Part shown: one piece after another, positions 16,068 to 24,029 of the stretch
How positions within the stretch are numbered: position 1 is the stretch's first letter
Layout of the letters: every line of letters begins with the position of its first letter
Assembly (NCBI RefSeq): GCF_002192415.1
Contig: NZ_CP021780.1
Location: forward strand, 6,386,001-6,450,000
Source of the DNA: Paenibacillus donghaensis
GTDB lineage: Bacteria > Bacillota > Bacilli > Paenibacillales > Paenibacillaceae
Length of the DNA stretch: 64,000 bases
Direction of reading: 5' to 3'
Notes under the pieces: generated by a model
What the model saw: only the letters and a program-made list of their open reading frames with translations
The model's database searches: none
Told to the model about the DNA's origin: nothing
Translations under genes and position numbers: made by a program

Positions 16068-17532
16068 ACTTGTTCGACGACACTGCTTTGATTTCCTTCT
16101 GCAGCTCTTCAATTCCCCGGTTGCGCTGATTGTCATGGGTTGGGTCCTGAATCACCTTGATCAGGGCCAACTCCAGCGCTTCCGCTGTCTTGGCATCGAT
16201 GATGCCTGTCACCTTAAGCTTCGACTCACTCTGGAATTTCCTCACGGCTTCTTTGGTATTCGCATCGAAATATCCGTCTTTGCGGCCCGGCTTGTAACCG
16301 AGGCCGTCCAGCATCGTCTGTGCGCTCTTCACGTCAGCACTGTTCATATTATACTGCAGCGCCGTGCTCTTGTTGATCGGCGCTACCGAGAAATAATCCG
16401 GCTGGGCTACGGCCAGGTCCGGCTTGATGCCCTTGCCGTGAATCCATGTGCCATCAGGGGTTAACCATTTGGCGATTGTAATCTTCAGCAGACTGCCGTC
16501 GCCCAGCTGTTTCTCGAAGCTGGTCTGCACGGTGCCTTTGCCGAAGGAGTTCTCGCCGATCAGCTTCGCGCCTGCCGATTGCTGCAGAGCACCGGCCAGA
16601 ATCTCCGAGGCGCTTGCGCTGCCCTTATTCATCAGCACAACGACCGGATAAGCCTTGCTTGAACCCTTGGAGGTGCTGAGTTCACGCTGTTTATTCTTGT
16701 TCTCTACCTGTACAATCGTCTTGCCTTTAGGCACGAATTGCTCCACCATCTCGATCACAACGTCCAGCACACCGCCGGGATCATTTCGGACATCCAGCAC
16801 GAGCCCCTTCATGCCTTCCTTCTCCAGCCGGGCCAGCTCTTCCTTGAAGCGCTCCGCCGTATTCTGCGAGAATTGGGTAACTTCGATGACGCCGATGCCG
16901 TCCTTCTCCATGGTTGCATATACCGTCTCCAGCTTGACATCGTCACGTGTAATCACGAATTCCAGCGGCTGCGCGGAACCCGCACGCTGAATCTTCAATG
17001 TGGCCTTGCTGCCTTTAGGACCGCGAATCTTGTTGACGGCAGCGTTCAGCTCTACGCCTTCCAGCGACTCTCCGTTAACGGACAGAATCACGTCCTTGGC
17101 CTGAATGCCGGACTTCTCGGCAGGGGAACCCTTAATTGGGGAGACTACCACGACCTTGCCATTATCCGAAGAGACCTCTGCACCTATTCCTGAAAAAGAA
17201 CCTTCGATGCTCTCTTCAAACTTCTCGGCTGTCTCCTTGCCCATATAGTTGGAATACGGATCGCCGAGCGCTTCCATCATGCCGTTGACCGCTCCGTCAA
17301 TCAGCTTCTGGCGGTCCACCTTCTCGTAATAGTTGCTCTCGATCAGACTCAGTGCGGTGCCCAGCTTCTGGGATTCTTTCTCCTGCAAGCCGCCGCCCTG
17401 CAGCACGGAAGCCAGTCCGGCTCCGGCAGCTTGTCCGAACACATTGCTGTAGCCGGTCACACCCAGGGTCAGCAGGCTGCCGCACAACAAGGCGGCGACA
17501 ATCATGAACGCCGCTGTGCTTTTTTTCAACAT
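16066..17532 (-). CDS. ctpB: Carboxy-terminal processing serine protease, S41 family
   Basis: About 488 residues. An N-terminal membrane anchor or signal (TAAFMIVAALLCGSLLTLG) is followed by a PDZ domain near 105-190 (VVSPIKGSPAEKSGI). The S41 catalytic domain carries the serine in NKGSASASEILAGAL and the lysine in GENSFGKGTVQ. A C-terminal peptidoglycan-binding domain has YFDANTKEAVRKFQSES. CtpB in B. subtilis processes SpoIVFA to trigger sigma-K and lies beside ftsEX and minJ, as here. ATG 17532 gives the cleaner signal sequence; ATG 17559 would add nine polar residues and remains possible. It follows the M23 peptidase gene in the same orientation. Confidence 0.93.
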   Translation of the reverse strand: MLKKSTAAFMIVAALLCGSLLTLGVTGYSNVFGQAAGAGLASVLQGGGLQEKESQKLGTALSLIESNYYEKVDRQKLIDGAVNGMMEALGDPYSNYMGKETAEKFEESIEGSFSGIGAEVSSDNGKVVVVSPIKGSPAEKSGIQAKDVILSVNGESLEGVELNAAVNKIRGPKGSKATLKIQRAGSAQPLEFVITRDDVKLETVYATMEKDGIGVIEVTQFSQNTAERFKEELARLEKEGMKGLVLDVRNDPGGVLDVVIEMVEQFVPKGKTIVQVENKNKQRELSTSKGSSKAYPVVVLMNKGSASASEILAGALQQSAGAKLIGENSFGKGTVQTSFEKQLGDGSLLKITIAKWLTPDGTWIHGKGIKPDLAVAQPDYFSVAPINKSTALQYNMNSADVKSAQTMLDGLGYKPGRKDGYFDANTKEAVRKFQSESKLKVTGIIDAKTAEALELALIKVIQDPTHDNQRNRGIEELQKEIKAVSSNK

Positions 17533-17651
17533 AATGCTCCACCGTCCCTTCTTGTCCATCTCGCCTAAGCGCCTTAAGCCCGTCCTCAGTAAGGAATGGC
17601 GTCTCTTCCAGTATATGCCGTATACTCAATTAATATTTATATGCCTCAAAA

Positions 17652-18956
17652 TTACAGATAAGGCCATGGACTTACGGTCTTGCCGTCGATCCGCACCTCG
17701 AAATGCAGATGGGGTCCTGTGGAGCGTCCGGTGGAACCGGACTCGGCGATAACCTCGCCACGGCTTACACTGTCACCGGCCTTCACCTTCAGACCGCCTT
17801 CACGGATATGCCCGTACAATGTCCATACCCCGCCGCCATGATCAATGATCACACAGTAGCCATAGCCGCTCCACCATTCCGATACGAGAACCGTACCGGA
17901 ATCCGCGGCATGGATGTTCGTTCCCTGTGGAACGGCAAAGTCAATACCGGTATGCATCTTGCCAACTTCCCCCGTAACCGGGTGGGTCCGCTTGCCGTAA
18001 TCCGAAGAGACTCTGGCCGAGCCGACCGGCAGTAGGAAAGGTCCATCACCGCCGGAATAAGTTTCCGGTTCCGAGCTTGTGCCGGAAGAAGACGAGGCCG
18101 CTGCTCTTGTGGCAGCGGCCGCCTTGCGGTCCGCTTCTGCCTTGGCTGCTGCCGCTTTGGCCGCAGCCGCTTTGCGCGCGGCCTCTTCCGCCTTCAGCTT
18201 GTCCTTCTGCGTCTCTAGCGCTGAACGGTCGCTGGCCAGCTTCACCAGCTTGGCATTCTGCTCTTCGGTAATATCGTCCGCAGTCTGAATCTCCTTATCA
18301 TAGAAAGCGATCAGCTGCTGTTTCTCCGCTTCCTTCTCTTTAAGCAGGGTCCGCTGGGATTCCAGGTCGCTGTACAGCTGTTTCGCTTTGGCATATTTGC
18401 CCTGCAGCTCCAGCTTCTTGTCGATTACATTCTGCTTGTCCGTCTTATGCTGCACGAGCAGGTCCTGATCCTGATCCACAATCATCTTCAGCGAATCCGC
18501 ACGGTCCAGGAAATCGGAGAAGCTCTTGGAGGAGAGCAGCACATCCAGATAGGATACTGAACCATCCGTATACATAAGACGCACTCTGGACTCCAGCAGC
18601 TTCTCTCTGGAAGCCACCCGTATCTCCGCATCCTTCAGCTCGCCTTCCGCCACTGTCAGCGATTCTTCGGTATTCTTGATTTGACCGTTAATATCGGTCA
18701 TCTTGCCTTTAACCTCTTCCACCTGCTCCAGCACAACCTGCAGATTCAGATTGGTTTTGTTCTTATAATGCTGTGCCTCTACGTTGCGCGAAGCCGCCTT
18801 CTCCTGCTGTGCCTTGGCTTCCTTGACCTCCTGCTGCAGCTTCTTCAGCTGGCTGTCGATATCGGCAATACTTGTTTTGGTTGCATATCCATCAGAGGGC
18901 CCGAAAATAGTGACAGCCAGCAATGCCATAGCTAACCCGGCGGCAATCTTCTTCAA
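17652..18956 (-). CDS. Coiled-coil M23 peptidoglycan endopeptidase (EnvC/NlpD-like)
   Basis: 434 residues: a signal peptide (to about residue 25), a long coiled coil at about 28-270 ending in an Ala/Lys-rich stretch, and a C-terminal LytM/M23 domain. The zinc motifs are intact, HTGID (HxxxD) near 345 and HLHFEV (HxH) near 415, so the enzyme should cleave peptidoglycan, unlike E. coli EnvC, which only activates amidases. It is encoded immediately after ftsE-ftsX, the ABC-like complex that controls such coiled-coil hydrolases (EnvC in E. coli, CwlO in B. subtilis, PcsB in streptococci). FtsEX-dependent activation is therefore likely. Start is TTG at 18956 with GGGGAG 6 bp upstream. Confidence 0.88.
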   Translation of the reverse strand: MKKIAAGLAMALLAVTIFGPSDGYATKTSIADIDSQLKKLQQEVKEAKAQQEKAASRNVEAQHYKNKTNLNLQVVLEQVEEVKGKMTDINGQIKNTEESLTVAEGELKDAEIRVASREKLLESRVRLMYTDGSVSYLDVLLSSKSFSDFLDRADSLKMIVDQDQDLLVQHKTDKQNVIDKKLELQGKYAKAKQLYSDLESQRTLLKEKEAEKQQLIAFYDKEIQTADDITEEQNAKLVKLASDRSALETQKDKLKAEEAARKAAAAKAAAAKAEADRKAAAATRAAASSSSGTSSEPETYSGGDGPFLLPVGSARVSSDYGKRTHPVTGEVGKMHTGIDFAVPQGTNIHAADSGTVLVSEWWSGYGYCVIIDHGGGVWTLYGHIREGGLKVKAGDSVSRGEVIAESGSTGRSTGPHLHFEVRIDGKTVSPWPYL

Positions 18957-19019
18957 CTCGCACTCCCCATTCTTTATCAGTTATAAATGTTATGAAACCT
19001 TGCCTGAGCCACAGATGTC

Positions 19020-19934
19020 CTACACCTTCAGGAACTTGCGGATCGATACCGTACTGCCCCAGATGCCGATCAGCATGCCGAGACCTACCAGCAGCCCGCA
19101 CAGCTGCATCCAGATTTCATGAAACGGAATCAATTGCAGGCCAAGAATCGGATCGCCCGACACGGAGGCCGTTAAACCGCTGTACCCCAGATATAGGGCG
19201 CCCGAGGTAATCAGCGAGCCAATCATCCCGATTAATGCCCCTTCTATAAAGAAAGGCCAGCGAATAAAATAATTGGTTGCACCCACCAGCTTCATAATGC
19301 CAATCTCCTTGCGGCGGGCCAGAATGGTCACTCTTATGGTGTTGGAGATCAGAAACATCGACATCAGCGCCAGTCCTGCCACAAAAATAAAGCCGATGTT
19401 ACGGACAGCACGGGTCACTTTAAATAACGTTTCAATCGAACCTTTGCCATACTTCACTCTATATATCGGCTGCTCAGGGTGGATTTTGTTCAGATCCTCA
19501 ATCTTGCCGGAGACAAAAGCGACGGTGTCTGCCACCACGACATCTACCACCAGCTTATCGGGCAGTGGATTATTGTCTTTGTTGAAGCCTTCCAGCACTT
19601 CATCGGCCGCATCGCCAAGATCGGTGCGTAGCTCCTTCAGTCCCTGATCCTTGGGGACATATTCAATCTTGCTGACCTCCGGCATCTCGCTGATTTCCTT
19701 CTGCACCGTCTCACGCATCTTCTGATCCGTTTCGAGTGCTAGATGCACATTGATCTGCACCTGGCTGTCCGCCTTGTCAGCCACTTCATTTACGTTAAGC
19801 ACAAGCAAAATAAATACACCAAGCACAAACAGAGACACGACGATCGAGGTAATGGATGCAATCGACATCCATCCGTTGCGGAATACGTTTCTGATGCCTT
19901 CCCGCACATGACGCAAGAAGGTTTTAGAACTCAT
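19020..19934 (-). CDS. ftsX: Cell division protein FtsX
   Basis: 304 residues with a cytoplasmic N-terminus (RHVREGIRNVFRNGWMSIAS), a first transmembrane helix, an extracellular loop of about 120 residues and three further helices, as in FtsX/MacB-type permeases. It pairs with FtsE; the start overlaps the ftsE end by 11 bp. FtsX passes ATP-driven conformational change across the membrane to a wall hydrolase, here probably the adjacent M23 protein. Confidence 0.95.
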   Translation of the reverse strand: MSSKTFLRHVREGIRNVFRNGWMSIASITSIVVSLFVLGVFILLVLNVNEVADKADSQVQINVHLALETDQKMRETVQKEISEMPEVSKIEYVPKDQGLKELRTDLGDAADEVLEGFNKDNNPLPDKLVVDVVVADTVAFVSGKIEDLNKIHPEQPIYRVKYGKGSIETLFKVTRAVRNIGFIFVAGLALMSMFLISNTIRVTILARRKEIGIMKLVGATNYFIRWPFFIEGALIGMIGSLITSGALYLGYSGLTASVSGDPILGLQLIPFHEIWMQLCGLLVGLGMLIGIWGSTVSIRKFLKV

Positions 19935-20610
19935 AACCGTATTCTCCTCTCACTTGGTCTCTGACAATATTCCCGTTCTCGATAGCCAGCACCCGCTTGC
20001 GCATCTTGTTGACAATGTCGCGGTTGTGGGTAGCCATAACAATGGTGGTGCCGCGGAAGTTAATCTCGTCCAGCAGCTGCATGATGCCCCATGACGTTTC
20101 GGGGTCCAGGTTGCCGGTAGGCTCGTCCGCAATGATTACAGCCGGATTGTTGACAATGGCCCGGGCGATAGCGATCCGCTGCTGCTCTCCCCCTGAGAGC
20201 TGGGACGGCTCCCGGTTGGCCTTGCTCTTCAGTCCCACCAGATCCAGTACCTCATTGACCCGTTTCTTGATGACCTTCTTCGGCGCCTCGATAACCTCCA
20301 TGGCAAAAGCAATGTTCTCATAGGCTGTCATTCGGGGCAACAGCCGGAAATCCTGGAACACAACGCCGATATTGCGGCGCACATAAGGAATCTTGCGCGC
20401 TTTCAGCTTGCCGATGTTGAACCCGCCCACGGAAATCTGGCCTTTGGTTGGAGTCTCTTCTCTATAGATTAATTTCATGAACGTCGATTTCCCTGCGCCG
20501 GACGGTCCGACAATATACACAAATTCATTGCGGTCGATTTTGACGGAGACTCCCTGCAATGCATGGGTTCCATTCGCATAGGTCTTCCACACATCCTGCA
20601 TTTCGATCAT
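19924..20610 (-). CDS. ftsE: Cell division ATP-binding protein FtsE
   Basis: About 228 residues, the usual length. Walker A GPSGAGKST is near residue 36, signature LSGGEQQRIAIARA near 140, Walker B VIIADEPTGNLDP near 160, switch histidine ATHNRD near 195. The start is MIEMQDVWKTY at 20610 with GGGAAGTG upstream; the in-frame codons back to 20658 lack a ribosome site. First gene of the ftsE-ftsX-M23-ctpB-minJ cluster. Confidence 0.95.
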   Translation of the reverse strand: MIEMQDVWKTYANGTHALQGVSVKIDRNEFVYIVGPSGAGKSTFMKLIYREETPTKGQISVGGFNIGKLKARKIPYVRRNIGVVFQDFRLLPRMTAYENIAFAMEVIEAPKKVIKKRVNEVLDLVGLKSKANREPSQLSGGEQQRIAIARAIVNNPAVIIADEPTGNLDPETSWGIMQLLDEINFRGTTIVMATHNRDIVNKMRKRVLAIENGNIVRDQVRGEYGYEF

Positions 20611-20686
20611 TTTATCACTTCCCGATTCTGACATTCTGCGCCGCTTGCACTTCGACAACGTACACCGCAGGTTTCCATAAACTGCA

Positions 20687-20715
20687 ATAATACCGCAACG
20701 TATCTATTGTAACAA
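20687..20715 (-). promoter_or_regulatory. Candidate sigma-A promoter of the ftsEX cluster
   Basis: On the minus strand TTGTTA, 17 bp, TATTAT, about 75 bp upstream of the ftsE start. Confidence 0.5.
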
Positions 20716-20826
20716 ATCCGTAACCGCTTGAGTACCCCGTAACTTCGGCTGTGTCTGAAAGTTTTGCCAAGTCCGCACATATACATAGAATGATCACTTT
20801 ATCCGGCTTCAAGAAGGAGACTAGTC

Positions 20827-22260
20827 ATGAAAAAAATCCACGCTGCCTTCATCGGCGTAACCGCCCTCATTCTGGCCGGCTCACTCCTGTTCGGGGGCCT
20901 TCATCTCTATGGAAGCCAGCAGCTTGTACCGGAGAACACCCAGATAGCCGATTGGGACGTTGGCGGACTGACCTTCACCGAGGTGCGCTCCGGTCTGAAT
21001 CAGCGGCTGGAGTCGCTTGAAGCCCTCCCGCTGATCCTCCAGGCCGAGCGCAACTCCGAGCTTACGCTTACGCTGAAGCAGGCCGGACTGGCCTATGAAG
21101 CCGAGACTTTCCTGCAGGGCCTGAAGACGCTGGAGGAGGGTGGTCTGCTGGCCCGGGTCCAGGCCCGGCGCAGCTTCCCGCACAGCTGGAGCCTTGGGGT
21201 TCATCTCGACATCACTGCCCTGCAGGGCAGCCTCAGCCCCGCTTGGGAGCGCGAAACCTTCGGCACGCCGGTTAATGCCGACCGGCAGATTACCGGCGAT
21301 GACAGGGTAATCTATAAGCCGGAACAAACCTCGTATGAGGTAGACTGGCTGGCGCTGGAGAACACGCTTCGCGCCGCTGTGCCTACCCGCTTCAGCAATC
21401 CTGAATTCCTCCCGGGCAGAGGGCTTGCCCTGGAGGTGCCGCTTGTGGTGAAGCTGCCGGAGGTTACGCTCGCCTCCCTCAAGGCCCAAGGCATTGAACG
21501 GCGCATCATCCAGTTCAGCACCTCGCTCGGCGCAAGCGGACCCGGACGCACCTTCAATGTGAATGCCGCTGCCCAGGCAGTCAATGATACGATCCTGCCG
21601 CCGGGAGCCGTTTTTGATTATGGCAAAGCGATAATCAAAGCCCAGCAGGATTCCGGCTTCAGGGAAGCCCCGGTCATTGTGAACGGCAAGCTGCAGCCTG
21701 GGATCGGCGGTGGAATCTGCCAGGTATCCAGCACGCTGTACAATGCCGCTTTGCGCACAGGGCTTGAGATCGTGGAGCGGCGCAACCATTCTCTCCCTGT
21801 CAGCTATTTGCCCAAGGGACAGGATGCCACCTTCGCAGAAGGCAACATCAACTTCCGTTTCCGCAACACTACAGGGAAGTATCTGTTGATCCGGGCAGCT
21901 GTGCAGGGGCGCACGCTGACCATCAAGCTGTTTGGCACCTTTCCCCGCAATGTGTCCTATTCCGTTCAGTCACAGACCGTAGAGGTCTTGCCCGCTGCCG
22001 ACAAGCTCGTCAACGACCCTTCACTTCCGCGCGGAGGAACACGGGTCCTGCAGAGCGGTAAAACCGGTTATGTAGTTGAGACCCACCTGCTCCGTCATGT
22101 GGACGGCAAGCTGGTGGAGAAAAGCAGGCTCTCGCGTGACACCTATTATCCGCAGCCGAGACTAGTTGCCATTAACCGCGGAGGCACAGGCCACAGCGGC
22201 ACTCCCGAATCCCCCAAACGACAGGTGGTGGAGGATGGGGTGCGCAGCAGCAACCGGTAG
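20827..22260 (+). CDS. VanW family surface protein
   Basis: 477 residues. A signal or anchor helix at 1-30 is followed by a peptidoglycan-binding-4-type region at about 40-200. The VanW core lies at about 215-370, with GRTFNVNAAAQAVN, LQPGIGGGICQVSSTLYNAA and HSLPVSYLPKGQDATF as hallmarks. A short G5-like segment (VEVLPAADKLVNDPSLPRGG) ends the fold. Such YoaR/VanW proteins sit on the outer membrane face of Gram-positive bacteria; their biochemical role is unclear. AGAAGGAGA lies 7 bp before the ATG. Transcribed divergently from ftsE, with a strong terminator after it. Confidence 0.88.
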   Translation: MKKIHAAFIGVTALILAGSLLFGGLHLYGSQQLVPENTQIADWDVGGLTFTEVRSGLNQRLESLEALPLILQAERNSELTLTLKQAGLAYEAETFLQGLKTLEEGGLLARVQARRSFPHSWSLGVHLDITALQGSLSPAWERETFGTPVNADRQITGDDRVIYKPEQTSYEVDWLALENTLRAAVPTRFSNPEFLPGRGLALEVPLVVKLPEVTLASLKAQGIERRIIQFSTSLGASGPGRTFNVNAAAQAVNDTILPPGAVFDYGKAIIKAQQDSGFREAPVIVNGKLQPGIGGGICQVSSTLYNAALRTGLEIVERRNHSLPVSYLPKGQDATFAEGNINFRFRNTTGKYLLIRAAVQGRTLTIKLFGTFPRNVSYSVQSQTVEVLPAADKLVNDPSLPRGGTRVLQSGKTGYVVETHLLRHVDGKLVEKSRLSRDTYYPQPRLVAINRGGTGHSGTPESPKRQVVEDGVRSSNR

Positions 22261-22290
22261 CCGGTAGCACGGACTGGGCGCAATCACATC

Positions 22291-22330
22291 AAAACAGCCG
22301 GAGCTCCTAAGGAGCTCCGGCTGTTTTTTT
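22291..22330. terminator. Strong bidirectional terminator
   Basis: AAAACAGCCGGAGCTCCT and its complement, followed by TTTTTTT on the plus strand and TTTT on the minus. It serves the VanW gene and the convergent IseA-like gene. Confidence 0.95.
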
Positions 22331-22367
22331 GTAACCTATTCTGCTTAACCTATTAGGCCTTGCGGCT

Positions 22368-22970
22368 CTAGAAAAGCGTATCCGGCGACATATCGATTCT
22401 CCAGTATCCGCTTACTTTCTTCAGCTTCACCACCACAGTCTCATTAGGAGCTGACCCGCCTGAATGAGGGACGCTTAATTCGAATACGGCAGTTGTTGTA
22501 GTCTTGGAAATCATTCGGGCAGTAGCCTGTTCATACACCAACTGATTGCCAATATCCGCGTTGACCTGTGCCATTCTTCCGTTATGCTCCAGAAACTGCG
22601 TTTGGGCATAAAAAGCGGCTGCATTATGAGTGTATGCCCGTTTTATGTAGTTGATCAACTGCGCTTTCGTTCCAAGATCACTGGATAGGTAACGGAATTC
22701 CGTTCCGTTATATACGAAGGTCTCCGGTTTGAATTCATTGCCACCTTTATTGGAATACGTGTAGAGCTTTTTGGCATGCACCAGGAGCGGGATAATGCTC
22801 TTGACGGTCAGGTTGTTGATTGTAGCCGGTCCTTCCTTGCCTGGCGTAGATACCGCCACTGTGCGGATCGCCGTACTTCCGCTTGCCGGTGAAGCTGCCA
22901 TGGCCGCACTTCCTGCAGACACCAATCCCAAAGATAACGCCAACGATCCGATCATCCACTTCTTGTTCAT
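22368..22970 (-). CDS. Secreted protein, possibly IseA-type DL-endopeptidase inhibitor
   Basis: 200 residues with a clear signal peptide (WMIGSLALSLGLVSAGSAAMA). The mature part has a central FVYNGTEFRYLSSDLGTK segment, then an alpha-helical stretch and a beta-rich C-terminus ending in a GYWRIDMSPDTLF strand. This pattern reminds me of IseA (YoeB), a cystatin-fold inhibitor of NlpC/P60 cell-wall endopeptidases, but I cannot verify it. AGGAGGAG lies 7 bp before the ATG. Its position near ftsEX and a wall hydrolase is in keeping with autolysin control. If not IseA, it is a secreted protein of unknown function. Confidence 0.6.
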   Translation of the reverse strand: MNKKWMIGSLALSLGLVSAGSAAMAASPASGSTAIRTVAVSTPGKEGPATINNLTVKSIIPLLVHAKKLYTYSNKGGNEFKPETFVYNGTEFRYLSSDLGTKAQLINYIKRAYTHNAAAFYAQTQFLEHNGRMAQVNADIGNQLVYEQATARMISKTTTTAVFELSVPHSGGSAPNETVVVKLKKVSGYWRIDMSPDTLF

Positions 22971-23066
22971 TTTTATCTCCTCCTAAGGTCAGGTGCTCTG
23001 GCACCCCGTAAGCTAAAATACCCATTCCACACCTGATTGAAAAGGGGACAAATTCCAATTGGGCAT

Positions 23067-23217
23067 AAGTAGAAACGGTTTCGCCGTCCTCTGAAAAGCG
23101 TATGCTTCCGAAGCAGCGATACTACGTATCGCTTTCAGGCATCCGTTTCTGCGGGAAATAGAAGGATAATTCATCGCGTGAAACCTATAAATTCTTATAT
23201 TTTAAGTAGAAACGGCT
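23067..23217 (+). repeat. Dispersed repeat A, copy 2 (long form) plus start of another copy
   Basis: A long-form element (23067-23203), with an extra inner hairpin region around CTTCCGAAGC and CGATACTACGTATCG, is directly followed by 14 bp of the 5' end of a second copy (AAGTAGAAACGGCT, 23204-23217). The second copy stops abruptly where the Ig-like coding sequence begins. Confidence 0.9.
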
Positions 23218-23222
23218 AGGCG

Positions 23223-23945
23223 TTGAAATCAGGCCCCTACACTGTCACTGTAACGGTTACCAGTTCAACCAACACCCTAGGAACCCCTGCCAGCAATCCA
23301 ATCACCATCACTATTACCAACCCGCTAATGGACTTCACGATTAACGGACCTGAAACGGTGGAGGTAGGCAGCCGCATTGATCTGACGCTCTCCGATTTCC
23401 AGCCTGAAGGCGCAGATGCTTATCTGATTTCATGGGACTTTGAAGGGCAAGGTAGTGCATTCGCCACATTGGCTCCAGCCGCAGGCAACAGTGACCATAC
23501 GAAATATACACTTACCGGCGTGGACGCAACAGATGAAGTTATTGTTACCGTAACCGCCGGAGGTGTCACCAAAACTAAAAAAGTAAGGATAGATCCGCTC
23601 AAGCTTACAGGGTTAACCTTCTCTGGTGCGGATGTTGAGATTACTGTAGGTGAGAAGAAGGACCTTAATAGACTGCTGTGGCTTACTCCCAGAGCAATAG
23701 AGAATGACTCCAAGTTATATAAACAGATCCTGGACAGTCTGGAATGGCATAGTGAAACTAAAGCAACCGCAGACTTCAATAAGCAGATTAACGTAAATAA
23801 TCGCGGGGTCATTCACGGTTTTCAGAACGGGACAACCCTGGTTACAGTCACCTACAACAGCGAATCTAAAGATCCGAATCACCTGCCAATCGAGGCCACC
23901 CTACTCGTCAAAGTGAAGGCTCGGGATAACAATGACCGCTATTAA
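23223..23945 (+). pseudogene. 5'-truncated Ig-like/surface protein gene remnant
   Basis: An open frame of 240 codons that begins within an Ig-like beta-domain (GPYTVTVTVTSSTNT) with no signal peptide. It then reads through two further beta-sandwich segments, one PKD-like (SWDFEGQGSAFATL) and one Big-2-like (LTGLTFSGADVEITVGE). The only usable start is TTG 23223, without a ribosome site, and an in-frame TAG lies two codons upstream. The protein appears to have lost its N-terminal part at the junction with repeat A. It is probably a remnant of a secreted multi-domain surface protein. Confidence 0.75.
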
Positions 23946-23961
23946 ACATCTGTAGACAAAC

Positions 23962-24000
23962 AACCGGCTGCGCCTCCTGTTAAAGGATGCGCAGCCGGTT
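23962..24000. terminator. Bidirectional terminator hairpin
   Basis: Perfect 12-bp arms AACCGGCTGCGC / GCGCAGCCGGTT with a 15-nt loop, between the Ig-like remnant and the convergent pilin operon. Confidence 0.85.
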
Positions 24001-24029
24001 CTGTTTCTGGTACCTGTATCTGTTTCTGC

